DNA from: Tanypteryx hageni
Taxonomy: Eukaryota > Arthropoda > Insecta > Odonata > Petaluridae
Reading direction: 5' to 3'
Assembly (NCBI GenBank): GCA_028673005.1
Contig: CM054116.1
Coordinates: 21,925,840-21,989,839 of the forward strand
Length of the DNA: 64,000 nt
Position numbers and translations under genes: made by a program. Shown here one piece after another: positions 22,176 through 35,338 of this stretch; position 1 is the first letter of the stretch; every line of letters begins with the position of its first letter. A model generated the notes under the pieces. It searched no databases. It was given only the letters and a program-made list of their open reading frames with translations, and was not told where the DNA came from.

Positions 22176-23750
22176 TTTTTTATATATAACACCAAAAATA
22201 AATATTTACTATTGCTGACAAACTGACCAGAAATTATGATAATTACCAACTGCTAAAATTCAATTGGGTTTAACCAAGCACTCTCTTCTATCTTATTTTT
22301 TTTAGAAAAAATATTTATGGAAATTAATATGACTAAACTCCTTTATGAATTTACTCAAGTTAAAGACTAAAATTCAAAACGTTAAAGAAATTATTGTCAC
22401 TGCTATTAATTTTGCAACTGCTCAAATTCCAACTTATGTCAAATTTATCTCATAGTCATTTTTCAGGAATGTGTAATATCTGAGAGACCTCCACTGTATT
22501 TTGGGGACAGAAGACAAAACACTGCCCCAGATCAGGACATGTGGATGCAGACAAGCAGAGAAAATGCTATGATGCCGCCCCTAGAAAAGTGCCGCCTCTC
22601 AAACTCACCTCATGCAGCATCCCATGGGATATGGAGTGACAATACACATAAAATTAATGCACATAATACATTACCACTAAGCTGTAATCTCTAGCCATTG
22701 TGATAACTATGATGATCTGGAAAATTCATGAATGCTGACTGGTATCAATATTCAGTTGATATCCATGATTACTCGTGTGTTTGACAACGAGTTAATAAAC
22801 ATTACAGTATTAATATCAGTTAATAGTAACAATACTCTTCTCAAATATTTAAATGATTAAAAGAGATTTTTGTATCAATTTATTTTTTATTTTACCATTT
22901 TAATGAATAAAGAAATAAATAAAGCAGACTTTTTTCTCATTTCAAAATTATTCCCAATTTTAATGAAAGTTTTGGAAATTGTTCCATGATTGATAAAGAG
23001 TGATAAAAAATTAATAACTCCATATGATGTGATATTTTTTTCATGTCTCAGCACCTGAACCAAAGAACTAGCAAATTTTAGCATTTCTTCTAGTGACTGT
23101 GCTCGAGAATTCTCGAGAAATTCCCTTTCATTTGAATTCTCATTTTTCAAGAAATTTTTTCCTCCAATATTCGAGAACTGTCACATAATAATTAATTTAA
23201 TTTAAAAATCACAACTTTACAAATAAAAATTAACACAGAAGGTGCAAACGACAGGAAATGTTATGCTGAATAAATATCTTTACAGTCCATTTCATACATT
23301 CAAACAGTGCTTTCTAAATTGTGGGGGAGCATGCTGGAAAGGTCAGGGAAAAGGAGGTTGGGTGAAAGATTTGTCACACATGTATTTCTTGTTTAACCAT
23401 CCTAATCCTTAGACCTACATCCTGCAGCAATCAGATTCTAGCCCTCAAGCGGCTAGGACAGTGGTTCCCAACCTGGTCGCCATGGAACACTGGGGTGCCA
23501 CAGATGATTTTTAGGGGTGCTGCCATAAAATTAGTCTTGTAAATGATTGGACGATTTGAATACCAAAAGTGATTGGCATGGCAGTAATCTAATATCAAAA
23601 TAATTTTGCAGTCATCACCTAACCAGTTAGACTTTCAATGCTCATGGCCCTCCAGTGCTAAATGATTCCAAAACCAGTCAAATGTAATTTGCAGAGTTAT
23701 CCATGCACATTAGCTTTCACAGTAATGGATGGGAAAAATGTTGATACCCT
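22176..23750. other. Unit 1 DNA without recognised gene
   Basis: It contains the empty LINE target ACAGTATTAAT (22804-22814), the 16-base palindrome CTCGAGAATTCTCGAG (23102-23117) and a hAT-like end CAGTGGTTCCCAACCTGG (from 23459). A minus open frame at 22887-23150 encodes 87 residues with no family resemblance I can defend. Confidence 0.4.
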
Positions 23751-24086
23751 TTAACGCGGGTTTGCGCCTTTACTGATCATCATTGATTTGAGTGTGTTCA
23801 TACCTGCTCTTTTTGCACATGCAAGGACCTTCAGCATCACCTTTGATTCCTCTCTGCATGCCATGGCCTCATCACCAGCTGCAAACACGCCATGAGAAAG
23901 ACACTGCCAAAATAGGCATTTCACTGGCATTATAGATTTGCACAGCAGTAAGATTTTTATCCACAACAAACTTGGAAAATTTATAAATAAATCTTTCTGC
24001 AGTATCTGAATCTCTGCAATAGGCCTGAAATAAGCAACCTTCACTTCCTTGTAGCATAAGCTATTTAAAAAATACTCCATTGACAT
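23751..24086 (-). pseudogene. Tigger/pogo transposase fragment, unit 1
   Basis: One minus frame (24057-23872) has DKNLTAVQIYNASEMP, matching the catalytic YNADETG block with the aspartate lost. A second frame carries GDEAMA and KVLACAKRAGMNTLKSMMISKGANPR. Both are parts of a Tigger-type DDE transposase, separated by a frameshift. Confidence 0.72.
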
Positions 24087-24269
24087 AATTTACCAGTGTA
24101 GTGTTTTACAGATTCTCATAGCTATAGTTTCGTCAATGTCTATGTAAAATTTTAATGATAAATCTTTTTTTTGCGTCTTAGACAGTAGAACTAATTATGT
24201 CATATTATTCGTTTTTATACAAAATAATTTTTCTTTATATTTCGATAATGCCAGAAATACGCGAAACAC

Positions 24270-24536
24270 ATTGGATGGCGTATGGAAAGGGGTGACGCCC
24301 AACAAAAAGCGCATCCCCCTGCTGTACACCAGTCATTGTGTATCGCCTTCCAATTTGTCTCGCGACGAATTTGTTTCGCAATTAAATTTTGTCGCGACAA
24401 ATTTGTCTAGCGTTGTATTGATGCACGATGAGTTTGTCGTGCGATCTGTTGATGCGTGACGACTATTTAGGTGTGAGGAATTAATGCGCAGCGAATCGAA
24501 GCATGACGAATTGACGCGCGATCGATTGACCGCGGT
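24270..24536. mobile_element. Foldback half, unit 1/2 junction
   Basis: This has the same centre-plus-right-arm structure as 11097-11363. It ends directly before the reverse-transcriptase remnant of unit 2. Confidence 0.6.
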
Positions 24537-25405
24537 ATGTTTACAGTATACGATTTCGCACTCGAATTAAAGACGACCGCGGTTTTTCGCAAGCTGAAAT
24601 TTGGGATTGCATTCAATACGGTATTGGTATTGGCAGGAAAATTTTATGATTTAAAACAAGCCTTTCACTCTCAGTTGATCATCAAATACTACATTAAAAA
24701 TGAATTCCTTGGTCATCAGAGGGTCAGCATTATCATGGATATAATCCTTTATCTCATCTCGACCACAAATAGTTAGACTTCCCTATTATTTGTATAATTG
24801 GAAAATTTTAATCAACTCTTTCCAATCAATATCTAATCACGAAATTGCGCAAGGATCTGCTCTTAGGCCATCACTTTTCCTTTTGTATGTGAACAATTTA
24901 TGCCGCCCTGAACCAAATCCAGTCAACTCTACTGAAATCATCTTTACCAATGATATTTCTCAACTTATAACAGCCTCAACACTGGAGCAACTAAACTCTG
25001 ATAATTCCATTGCAACAAACAAAATTCAAAGGCGGTCAGAAACCAACACCTTATTACTCAACCATTATAAAACAAATTTTCTACAATATCGTTCATACCA
25101 AGGATACCAAACACCACTATCCGCAACCCATAAATGGTCATCCTATCTTAAAAGTTCCCTACACAAGTTTTCTTGGTATGCACATTTCAGATACCTTTGA
25201 TTGGATCCATCGCACTGGATCAATCTCTAAGAAAACTGTGACCGATATTTTCATTATAATATCCTTATATGACAAAGTGACAGCTAGTATCCTTCTTGCA
25301 GTTTATTATTACCCACATATACATCCACCTCAAATATGGCATACTTTTCTGGGGCAAATCCTCTCATGCAGGGGCAGACTGTATCAAATGGCCTGTAACT
25401 TGTGA
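24537..25405 (+). pseudogene. Decayed non-LTR reverse transcriptase, unit 2
   Basis: It has the same motif order as unit 1, here FYDLKQAF and IIFTNDISQL. After QMA the text differs by a small deletion (CCTGTAAC against CCCAGTAAC or CCCTGTAAC in other units), which shifts the end of the frame. Confidence 0.7.
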
Positions 25406-28345
25406 GGAAAACCGGATAAACCCTCTCCCGTCACATAAGTAGCCGAGAGTGGATACAATCTTATTCAAATCCACATAATATAATGGACATTTTTATCATC
25501 GAAAAGAATGTATTGTTGAAACAAATAATATACTAATTTCAAGGGATCATCATCCCCTGACCTTACTTATGCAGGCGGTAGGGTGGACTCATTCGCCATT
25601 ACTTTTCACACCAGAATATGTCAGGTGAAAGCTTTGAATAATTATTCTTGTTTTCCATTTGGATTGCATGTGAATGATTCGAATTCCGAGTGCGGGATTT
25701 TAACGGAGGGAGGGAATAGTATGACAAAAAGGGAAAGGAGGAGGGAATAAGAAATCCTAAGGAAACACGGTCGATATTGGTATCAATAAACTTCCTCTGT
25801 TCTACTATCCATCACGTCCTCTTCTAGTTGTGGCCATTTAGGACCAACCTTACGAAGATTATGTTTCTCCTGTCACCTTCAGTTTATGATTTATATGGAT
25901 GTTTTTCTGTGGAAGCTGAACCGAAACGAAATCCTGCCGCTCAGTTTCCGTGCGTTTTTGCGTATTGAATCAACTCAAGTATTATAGGTAATAGTGTAGG
26001 CACTTAACAAATCGAAACTATAGTTGTAATGTTTCCTTTGTCATCTGAAATTCACATCATTTGAGTCACGTTGTTTTCGTGTATTGTCGACGACATTTTT
26101 TAATGTAAAAGTATAATTTGGTTTTCCAATTTCTTTATGAAAACTCGTGTTTTTTAAAGAGCTACGATACTTAAAATAATATTTTATTAATCCAAAAATA
26201 ATAGATTATTGTAAAAAGCACGTCAGTCTATTATAAGTACTAGTGGAACTGTCCGCCGAAACGATGAATTGACATTACAAAAGAATAAAATTCAAAATTT
26301 CCATTTACGGTTTTCTTATAATTCAAGTGCATTGCACATAACTTCGATAAAACTCGTATTTTAACCGATTATCTCTTCAAACCAAAGCTTCCGTTGCTAT
26401 GTAAACAAAGTGAAAAGTAAACGAAATCAAAAATGCTTATGATTGAAATTTACGTAGTATATTATTTGTTTAAATGTATTCTCGCATATCCTTATATATT
26501 TTTAAATGATTTATTCATGTTATGAAAAGTCGAAAGGTTATTTCAAAATGCAAAATAAGGCAGAAAACTCGACGAACACCTTAACATCTTTGTGGAAAAG
26601 TCCGTCAATATGCATGGAAAGGCATGCTTACGTATAATATGTCTTCGTACAAATTACACTTTGACATTATTTATTCGCGTCTTTAAGATATTAACGTTCG
26701 ATTTCAAAATGCAAAATAAAGTAACATGGTACATTGAGTTTTGTTCATCGGGGTACGTTCTGTTAATGGCGACGCACACTGAATGCCCATGCGGATAAAA
26801 TCGATCAAATATAATTATCACGATTTGTCTGAATCCCCCTAAAAATCATGTCTACAGAAAAATACGTATACGTATTAGATCTTATTAAGTAATATATCCA
26901 CGTGTATGCTTAGGCGGATCGAGACGACAAGAAGGGATGTTTGCAGGTTTCCCCTGGTACAGAAGTGCTGTTCGTCAAATTCGCTGTAGTAGGTATAATC
27001 GTATACTAAGTAATTTGCTTCGAAATCATAAAATATAATCAGGAGTTTATTAGTATATTATTTACTAAAACATAATATATTACAGAATTTGGATTAGTTT
27101 GATACCCATAAAGCCCTGTTTTCTTCATCCGGTCCAAATACGCCATTTTAGTTGTGTTAACGCATAGGCCATATATACAAATATTGGCAGCAATCGGTGC
27201 AGCAAGTTCTATACGAATTTCTCAATGGCGAATCCATAATATAATCAAGGCAGACTGCTTTTCCAAGAATATTTGACGTAATCGAGCAGTTCTATTATAC
27301 TAGGAATTACTCCGAGTACACCATAAGCCCTGAATTTTCGTTCCTCAATTGTGCGATCGATGTTTACAGTAACATTTACTATTGTATGTATTGTATTGTA
27401 AAGTTTTACCATTAATATAATTACGCATTAGCGTCTTAAATACCATTCACATGAATAGATGCACCGAAGCCTTTAAAGCCGAAATAAAATTATGTGGATT
27501 GTGGCGATACTATTAGCCAAAACGTAAAAAATAAACAACTTCTCGGTTACCGAACACACGTAAGTAGATGTATCGATTTATGTTGCGATAAATCTTTCAA
27601 TGTTTCAGTGATAAAGGATAACAATGTTCTAATATTCTTTAAAAATCATTTGGGTCACTTTGAGAGTATTCATAGACTATATTTAACCCATTTGTACCCT
27701 GGAAAATGTTGACAAATTTTGCGCTTAAAGGATGATTTCGAGCGATTTAACATGTTATACGACAAAACATGTACAGAATTAAAATATTCAGTCCTTCTTG
27801 CGTAAAATAAGCCATTTCAAGTAATCGTAAATTAACATCTATGTATATTTATATCCACGTCAGTGAAGATCTGCATGGCATTTTGGGGTTTCTCTACGAC
27901 ATTTACCATGCATTTTATGGAAAGAGTATTTCGTTAACCCCACGGGGTACGAGAGACCCCACGGTCTGAAATCCTAGACTAAATCCTTCCCTTCGTCCGT
28001 AGCTTGGCCCATGAAACTTTTGAATTACACGGCTCTTATGGTGTCCGAGTTATTATCGCACAAACATTCTCTTTTATATATTACATTATTACCACGAAAT
28101 CAATCCAGATAGCAACCGATATCAACAGTGCACGTTGTGTATTGTTTGGTATCCATCAACAAACGGTCTACGTTTATAAAACGAAAAGGACTGGGCGATA
28201 CAAACCATCAGAGAATTTTACATATATTATTAGACAATTAGTCAATTTTATCGTTTTTGTAGTTATAAAGTATTCTTTATTGTTTAAAAGTATATTTCTA
28301 GTCCTGTTTAATCTACGCGGCATCTTTTTTTAAATTTATTTTCAG
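25406..28345. other. Non-coding DNA upstream of carrier copy 2
   Basis: Equivalent to 12227-15184 with scattered substitutions. A cluster of five differences from copies 1 and 4 lies in about 30 bases near 28197-28230. It ends with the splice acceptor at 28345. No exon placed. Confidence 0.45.
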
Positions 28346-28378
28346 GAATAGGTGGCCTGAATTCTTACGAAGTAAGCA

Positions 28379-31300
28379 ATGTCAAGAGCGTCGGAGGTAA
28401 GTTGCCTTCCCAGATTTTACGTTTTTAACGTAAATATGTGATATCGGTGCTTCAAAGTCGCCTTTAATCTCGCATTACCTTTTTGCATACACATAATTTC
28501 TACAGTCGCACGGAATTTTTCAGCATTTATCTCGAATTAAGACTTCATTGTTCGATTCTTTTGATAACGTGAAAATGTATGGGAATGGAAATACTCTCAT
28601 TTACTAGTTCTACGAGTTTTATTTAAATCTATTTTGATATGACCAACACTTTACGACATATGAATGAAAGTTCAGTTTTTGTCACCAGTAAAATGGCTTG
28701 CGTAATTCAATTATGTGCTTTTCTTTTTGCCTTTGACTCAAAGTCCTAAATATCAACTTTCATGATAATCCGTTAGGTAGGAGCCGAGAACGAACATGAG
28801 GACGGTCGGACGTACAGACCGAAGCTAATAGGCACTCATGCTGGAAGCCAAACGCTCCTAAAAAAAGCGAAACACACTAAGTAAAGTACTTCATAAAGGC
28901 ATACTGCTGAAACCTAAGTAAACAATTAAATGTTCTTCTGAATTACCACGTTGCATGTAAAACAAACCTACTGTCCCTCATGTGAACTTATTTTTATCGA
29001 ATTTCACAATTATTTTCTCGTGTCTAACTGGAGCAGTACGTGTGTTTCCGTGTCACCGTATGGGCGATAAGAAAATTGTCTTAATTTAACCTTGCCTGCT
29101 GTTTCTACGACTACGAAACATTTGTTCCTTATATTAAATCATCGATAATGAGATTGTTTTTTATTACGATCAATAAACAAAACATAATCACAGACTACTT
29201 TCACAGAGTTGCTATGGAGTAACGATGTTTTCTCACGGACGGTTTCATTTCTCGCTCCAGGATTCATCTCGCTCGAGGACTTCGATCAACGTGTGGGCGG
29301 GAGTCGCAGCTGGGATCACGGCTACCACGGTGACGGCCCCACTAGACCGGGCCAAGGATCACTTCACGGTAAATTTACGGATGCACCTAAAATTCAACTG
29401 CTCTTTCTTCCGTCGCGGTCATTTTATATTCTGTTTGCACCCACTCCGTAAGAGGGTGACGCCTAAGCTAGTAACTCGGAGGAGGAGAGAGATTTAAAGC
29501 AGGGCCTTAAAATCGATGTAGGGAAATGGCAATTGATTAGTATACCGGACGCGAAAAAAATAACGCCATGCCGACTAACTTTCACTTTTCGGCTACGGCG
29601 ACTGCGCGACTTGAGAGAAAAGATACCCTATTTCATGACGAGACCCGCGGCGCATGAGACTTGCTGTTGATTTTGAGGTACATTTAAAATTCGTACCGTT
29701 TTCACTCTTAAATGGAAGTTTTGCTTGCGTGAGTCGCACCTAATCATGGATGCGTCGAATTACTCGATGGCAATCGAAATTGAGCCTTGAATCGCTCTTG
29801 AAACTTGGCTACTTCCACCGACGAATAGGAGTGCGCCAACTAAAAAAACGCCCACTGTCAATGACGCTTGAGCTAATGTGCGCATTGTGTACTTTCTCAG
29901 AACCACAACAGACCGTTCGGGACGATGGCTGGCCTGAAATTCATCCGCCAATCGTGGAGAGAGCGAGGGCCGCGATACCTCTGGAGGGGTCACTCCGCCG
30001 CCTTGCTGAGAGTCGTCCCGTATGCCGCCCTTCAGTATTCGACGCACGAAAGGTACAAGTCCTTTCTCGAAGTGGACCAGGGTCCAGCCCAAGGGTACGT
30101 ACGGAAATGTTCGATTCCCTCAAACGTTTGCTATTCCGGATAATAGATTCAGTGTGGGAGGAATGCACTTTTCCAAATTCCACTACCTTCTCTTTTCTGA
30201 ACCGATTTTGTTTTGGTCGAGATTGTAGCGAGTTATGCATCCCGAAGGAACTCTAGCTGATATTTGAAAAGTGGCTCTACGTTCATCATTACGGTAACCT
30301 CACACAGAGGGATATGAGAGAGAATAATTATATTACTCGATTCATTTAACAATCGAAATGCGGGTGGATGTTTGCATTGCTCCTCATCCAACAGTAGTCG
30401 TCGCCAGTGGGAGTGCGCGTTTGTTCCGTAGCGTTAATCATCCTTATTCTTAGCGGGGGCAGGATACTGATTCACCTGCTCTGCTCGCTAGACCACGTTT
30501 CATTGCCAGCGTCTCTCATGCAGGGACTCCGTATCGAAGGGATGTGTTGCCGGCGCCCTCTCTGGAGTGACATCAGCCTCCCTGACCTATCCACTGGACG
30601 TAGTGAAGAACAGGATGGCTCAGGATGGCGGGAAAGGACACCTGTTTAAGGTAACTCGACGAAAAACATTCGAAAAATCTGTCTTAGCATGCCCCCTTAA
30701 ATCACTATTTCGTGTGAAGCTTTGGTGACACAATTATTCCTTGTTCATTCGACTACGTAGCGATCACGGGTTCTTCCTCTTTTCAGAATCAACGGATAAC
30801 ACATTTTTATCCCTATGACTCACGTTCCATTTTCTCTTCATTCAGGCTTTCGCCCGAGTTTGGAAGGAAGGGGGAACGCGCGCGTTCTTCCGCGGTTTCA
30901 CCCCGACCGTCATCGGGGTGATACCGTATTCCGGAATTAGCTTCGCCGCGTATAGCACGCTCAAGGAAAAAGCTGTCGGTGAGTAAATCTTCTTCACCCA
31001 CTTCTTTGACTTGGTATCGCCGCCCAAACGTCTCATTCACACGCGAAATCCTTCGCGAGACAAATCCTCTTACAAAACGAAGCACTCACCTCGCACCATG
31101 CTCGCACGCATTTGAGAGTTGAAATGCAATCGCGAGCTTTTACGAATCTCCTTTCGTCACTCATTGTCAGCTCCGATGATGGTTGCGCCTCGTTTCGCAG
31201 TCACTGAGGGGCGAAAGACTGACTGGTTTTGTTCACGCGCCTTCTTTGCAGTAATACGAATGTGATACCACGTCATTAGCTGTTACTTTTGTTTGCAACT

Positions 31301-32039
31301 TTAAACAATACTCCTCACTTAAATGCTGTGTATTATTTAATGATCCAGGCGGCGATTCAGACGAGGGCACCCATCCGGGAGTGACGCTTTTGTGCGGCGG
31401 CCTGGCAGGCCTCTTGGGCCAGGCGATCTCCTACCCCTTTGATGTGGTGCGGAAGCAGATGCAAAACACGCGTCGCACTGCTACTAATAAGGCCTCAATG
31501 ACGAAGACGTTGTTTAATATCTACAGGTGAGCTTGAAAAACGCGGACCATCCGTAGTTTTTAATAATGATGCACCGTGGCTCTCTCTCTCACCCACTCCT
31601 CCTGTGCAGCTAATTAACGAGCTTTCGAATATTATGTGGCAGCAGAATGATGCATGCATTTGTGTCACGCATTTGATGTGAACCAAAAAGATATCCCTTG
31701 ACAACTACTCTCCTACCAAAATACTTCTGTTTTTCCTCTCTCCGTGCTACCTTTAACCTCACTCCGAAATTCTGCCAAATGAGGCTTCCGAGATAATTGC
31801 TGCCGAACGTTATCGCGCTCTCGACTAGCCACCTTACCCAGTACCCTTACCTCCCTTCAACCTAAAATCTACCGGAATTCTCGTGGTTATAAGCGTCTTT
31901 GCTCTTCAATTACAGGAAGCACGGATTGAGAAATGGGCTCTTCAGAGGCTACAGCATGAGCTGGGTGAAAGGTTTCGTAGGCGCCGCCATCAGTTTCTAC
32001 GCGTTCGACGCATTGACCGAACGCGCAAGAGAAAAATAG
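28379..32039 (+). CDS. SLC25A42-like mitochondrial carrier, copy 2 (seven exons)
   Basis: Coding exons: 28379-28396, 29261-29368, 29901-30094, 30524-30650, 30846-30978, 31349-31526, 31916-32039, with the same splice sites and phases as copy 1, 293 residues and no disablement seen. The inferred protein differs from copy 1 only at residue 261, Leu here (codon CTC) and Pro there (CCC). Leu is closer to SLC25A42 relatives, which have Leu-aromatic-basic-Gly at this place. A silent change lies in the first codon of exon 5 (GCT for GCG). The leader just before the ATG differs from copies 1 and 4 at three positions (TTACGAAGTAAGCA), but the in-frame TAA that fixes the start is kept. The role, inner-membrane coenzyme A-type transport, is inferred from the family. 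Confidence 0.9.
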
Positions 32040-33240
32040 ACTCGCAGACAGGTTATCTCCAGTGGCGCCTGTATTCCTGGCACGACCCAGCACGGAATCC
32101 GGTAGGTGGCATTCTATTACTTGCGATTTTCACTTGTAAATACACCATCGATACATTTATCCGGAGGGTATCTTTATTTTCACCAGCAACGAACCATTTC
32201 GCCGGTCGAGGCCACGAGTTGCGGATTCGTGGATCAAAGGAGAAATTCCTGTCGAGTAAGTAGTCGCGGGCAATGGACTTCGATGGACACCACCCGGAGC
32301 CTTGACGGCTCGAGATTCCTTATTCTATGCTCCATAGGAAACGATCACATTCGAGGTATCTGAGCCTCCTACTCCGGAAACGAGGTGGCGAATTGCCAAA
32401 TTTACCATGTGCATTGCAACGTATTCCGAATCCTTAGGGGTGTCGATATAAGATATTTCATCTACGCGTTGGACAAATTGAAATAGACAGCCTCATAACA
32501 CGAAACGCCTAGGAAATCATTTATCCCGCCCCGGTATATTCGCCATTAAATCCTGAGAGCGTCTTCACTTTGCAGAACCTATCGAATCTGCAGCGTTTAC
32601 ATCAATCCTGCAGGATCGCAGGTTACGCATTAACGTTAAACTACGAATCTGGAAAGTGAGTCAGTCACCCAAGTGTTCCAAATGACGTCACCTACCTTAC
32701 TTACCTCTCTGACCGCCAGGATAAAATTAAACTACATATTAGTATTGCCAGATAGCCTTTTAAAATAAGGATTTAAATCATAAAAATTATAAATTATTTT
32801 TAAAGATATTTACCTGTAATATGGTAGAAGTACACCAAGTTTATTCCTAATTACACAAAAACTCACACCCTCACGCATAAAATTATTTAAAAATTTATAA
32901 AAAATGCTCTTGATCATCTTATGCTCTATCCCAAAAATTTCTTTCAGATTGCTCCATCATGATGGCAATTTCCTGGTAAGCAGTACCAAACTGAAGAGGA
33001 CAGCTAATAACCACCCAAATGCGAGGTAAATGCCATTTATACATTCATCTGTCTTTTCAAGGAGGTCAACAATCAGTTTTGCTACAATTAGCATCATCAA
33101 GTGACACAGTATTTCCGCTAGCTCAATAAATAGCAAGAAAGAAAGTGGAGGGGGGAAAGACGGGCGAGGTTTGACAGGACAGCGGGGATGATGATTTGTT
33201 GGTATTTGAGAGATGGTCAAAATGAAAAGACATACTTCAA
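32040..33240. other. 3' flank of carrier copy 2
   Basis: Equivalent to 18879-20079. Open frames at 32106-32363 (+) and 32957-33262 (-) are not supported as genes. Confidence 0.4.
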
Positions 33241-33576
33241 TTGGCAACGCTTGATTTTTCAAAACGATTATATTTATAGTGAGCCATGTGTTCCTTGAAG
33301 CGTGTTATTAGTTTCCTTCTTGTTTGTCCTATGTACTTTTTGTCGCATAAATATATAAATACAATATATAAATAAATATATAAATATAATCGTTTTGAAA
33401 AACCAAGCGTTGCCAACCACATCTTTGAAATAGGTCATAGTATACACGTAAACGATTTAACATTGATAACTTCAGCCAATAACTCACTAAACTCGTTAGA
33501 AAAACTTCACATTTACAAAAACCGCGATACACTTATGAACACGGACACATATTTCAACAAGACCCTATACAAATAG
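33241..33576. pseudogene. GIY-YIG domain split into opposed halves, unit 2
   Basis: Same structure as in unit 1: arms at 33241-33278 and 33379-33416, minus-strand YIGQT half, plus-strand half ending in TAG at 33574-33576. One base near the arm differs (GAAATAGG for GAAACAGG), changing one residue of the plus-strand half. Confidence 0.72.
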
Positions 33577-33703
33577 ACAGATTTAAACGACACACATGCC
33601 GAAAAATCTTTCCGCGTTTCACTTGTTTCTTGGTCGTCTTCTTAATACTTTCCGTTTAAAACCTGGCAGTTGGCTCCCAGTCACTGTTGAAACAGGTTTT
33701 ACC

Positions 33704-33744
33704 CCCAATGCATTTCGCCCACCTTGTGGGCAAAATGCATTGGG
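33704..33744. repeat. 41-base hairpin, unit 2
   Basis: The same stem as at 20542, preceded here by one extra C. Confidence 0.75.
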
Positions 33745-34905
33745 TGTTGTAACCCTCTAATTGTTTGGCTAAAGGAGTATTTTCCTTTATTAATCTTAGC
33801 CAAAGTTATTGAGCTACTATCAATTATCGTAGGATGTATCGTTACGCATTTAATCGATATTTCTTTAAACAAATGAAACATAAGATAATATAATTGCATT
33901 TATTTCATTGCGAACTTACGATCCGGATTTCAATTAATACAGTACTAAGTTTTTAAAATACATTTTTTAAATTCTGTTTTTCTTAAACAAAAATTTATAA
34001 CAAACCATTTCATAATGAATGAAGGAACTAGCATACCTACACTGAATATGTGTTCAAAATATACACCGAATACATTCAATGAGAGATAATTTTTTTTTCT
34101 GTTTTGACAATCTGCTAAATGGGCGATCGTCTTAGATTCGGGATCGTCTTGGATTTGGGTAAAAATGGCAATTAGCTATTGTTAAGGATTTAGTTTTCTT
34201 TTTACTTACAAATTTAAGTATGGAAGATGAAAATTTGAGAGAGAAGAATCTCATAAAAAAAGGAAACTGCCCCTGGAACAAAACCCAGGTCATTTTGAGG
34301 AAAAGGAACGTTTTGTTTTTTTCTCATAAAACAAATAAAATGGAAAAATGTTGCTCATTCGATGAATTCCATGAGGGTGCATATGATTTCCTTCTGCTGG
34401 TCTAGGCATGCAGTGTCATGAGATGTTTCCTAAAGATGTACTTCCGAAATTACACAAAAAAATAATAATATAGCTTCATGGGGGATACTCAATATGGAAA
34501 TGTAGTAGGGAGTCCATCCAGAGAAGTTTTCCCCAGGCCCCATATGTGTTAAAAGTAGCCCTGGATAAATGGAGGTGTTGATTCCATTGTTGGGAATTGT
34601 TAATGTCAGGCCCAGGAAATAATATTGCCATTAGATTCAACCGTAAAACATAAGAGTAAAGAGAGAATGTGGCCAAAGGAGCTAGTATATTATAATGGGT
34701 AATCAATTTCTGAATTATATTTTTACAAAATGGCGATTGGATAAAATTCTTGGCATATAAAGAGCAATAAATTAATTTACCATTATGATATATTTGCTCA
34801 CATGCCCCACTTGTTCTTTGTCCACTCACTCATTTGACCACCTGCTCCTTTGGACTCGCACTTATGTCAATTGCTCTTTTGGGATGGACCATTGTATTCT
34901 AACTC
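33745..34905. other. Spacer between Penelope-like fragments, unit 2
   Basis: Equivalent to 20583-21742, no gene supported. The minus open frame 34476-34829 is longer than in unit 1 because of single-base differences, which argues against coding constraint. Confidence 0.4.
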
Positions 34906-35338
34906 CTATGTAAAACTAATAGAAGGATGGAGAGAATTCAAGTAATTAACAAATAGGTTCAATTGTCTGTCAGCTCCTTTCCAAAAGCATAAAATATCTT
35001 CGAAATAGCAATGCCAGCAAACAACATATTGTATATTTGAATGGAATAATTTGCATTTAATGCAGTTCAAGAAAATTTCAGCTAATATAAGGGAGATAGG
35101 AGAGCCCATAGCTAGGCCTTCGTTTTGCCAATAAAACAATCTCAAAAAGAATATATGTAGTGAGAAAGAATCTTTGACACGTGCTTGATAACACATCTTC
35201 CGACACAAGCACAGCATCTTTCACTGGCATTGTTGAGGAAAGTTTTGTGATATCGAATGATGCCAATCCTGAATTTGGAGGTAATATCACATCCAGCAAT
35301 CCCTTTGTTAGTTCTAGTTCACAACATGCATAAATAAT
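34906..35338 (-). pseudogene. Penelope-like reverse transcriptase fragment, unit 2
   Basis: The same two frames as in unit 1. In the motif B block this copy has LILAEIFLN where the others have LADIFLN. Confidence 0.7.

Larger units (their letters stand above)
11364..24536. repeat. Array unit 1 (13,173 bp)
   Basis: This is the first complete unit, measured from the start of the reverse-transcriptase remnant to the same point in the next unit. The order is reverse-transcriptase remnant, non-coding DNA, SLC25A42-like gene, Penelope-like fragments, Tigger remnant, foldback half. It is the most diverged of the four full units. It carries the only inferred amino-acid difference in the carrier. Confidence 0.93.
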
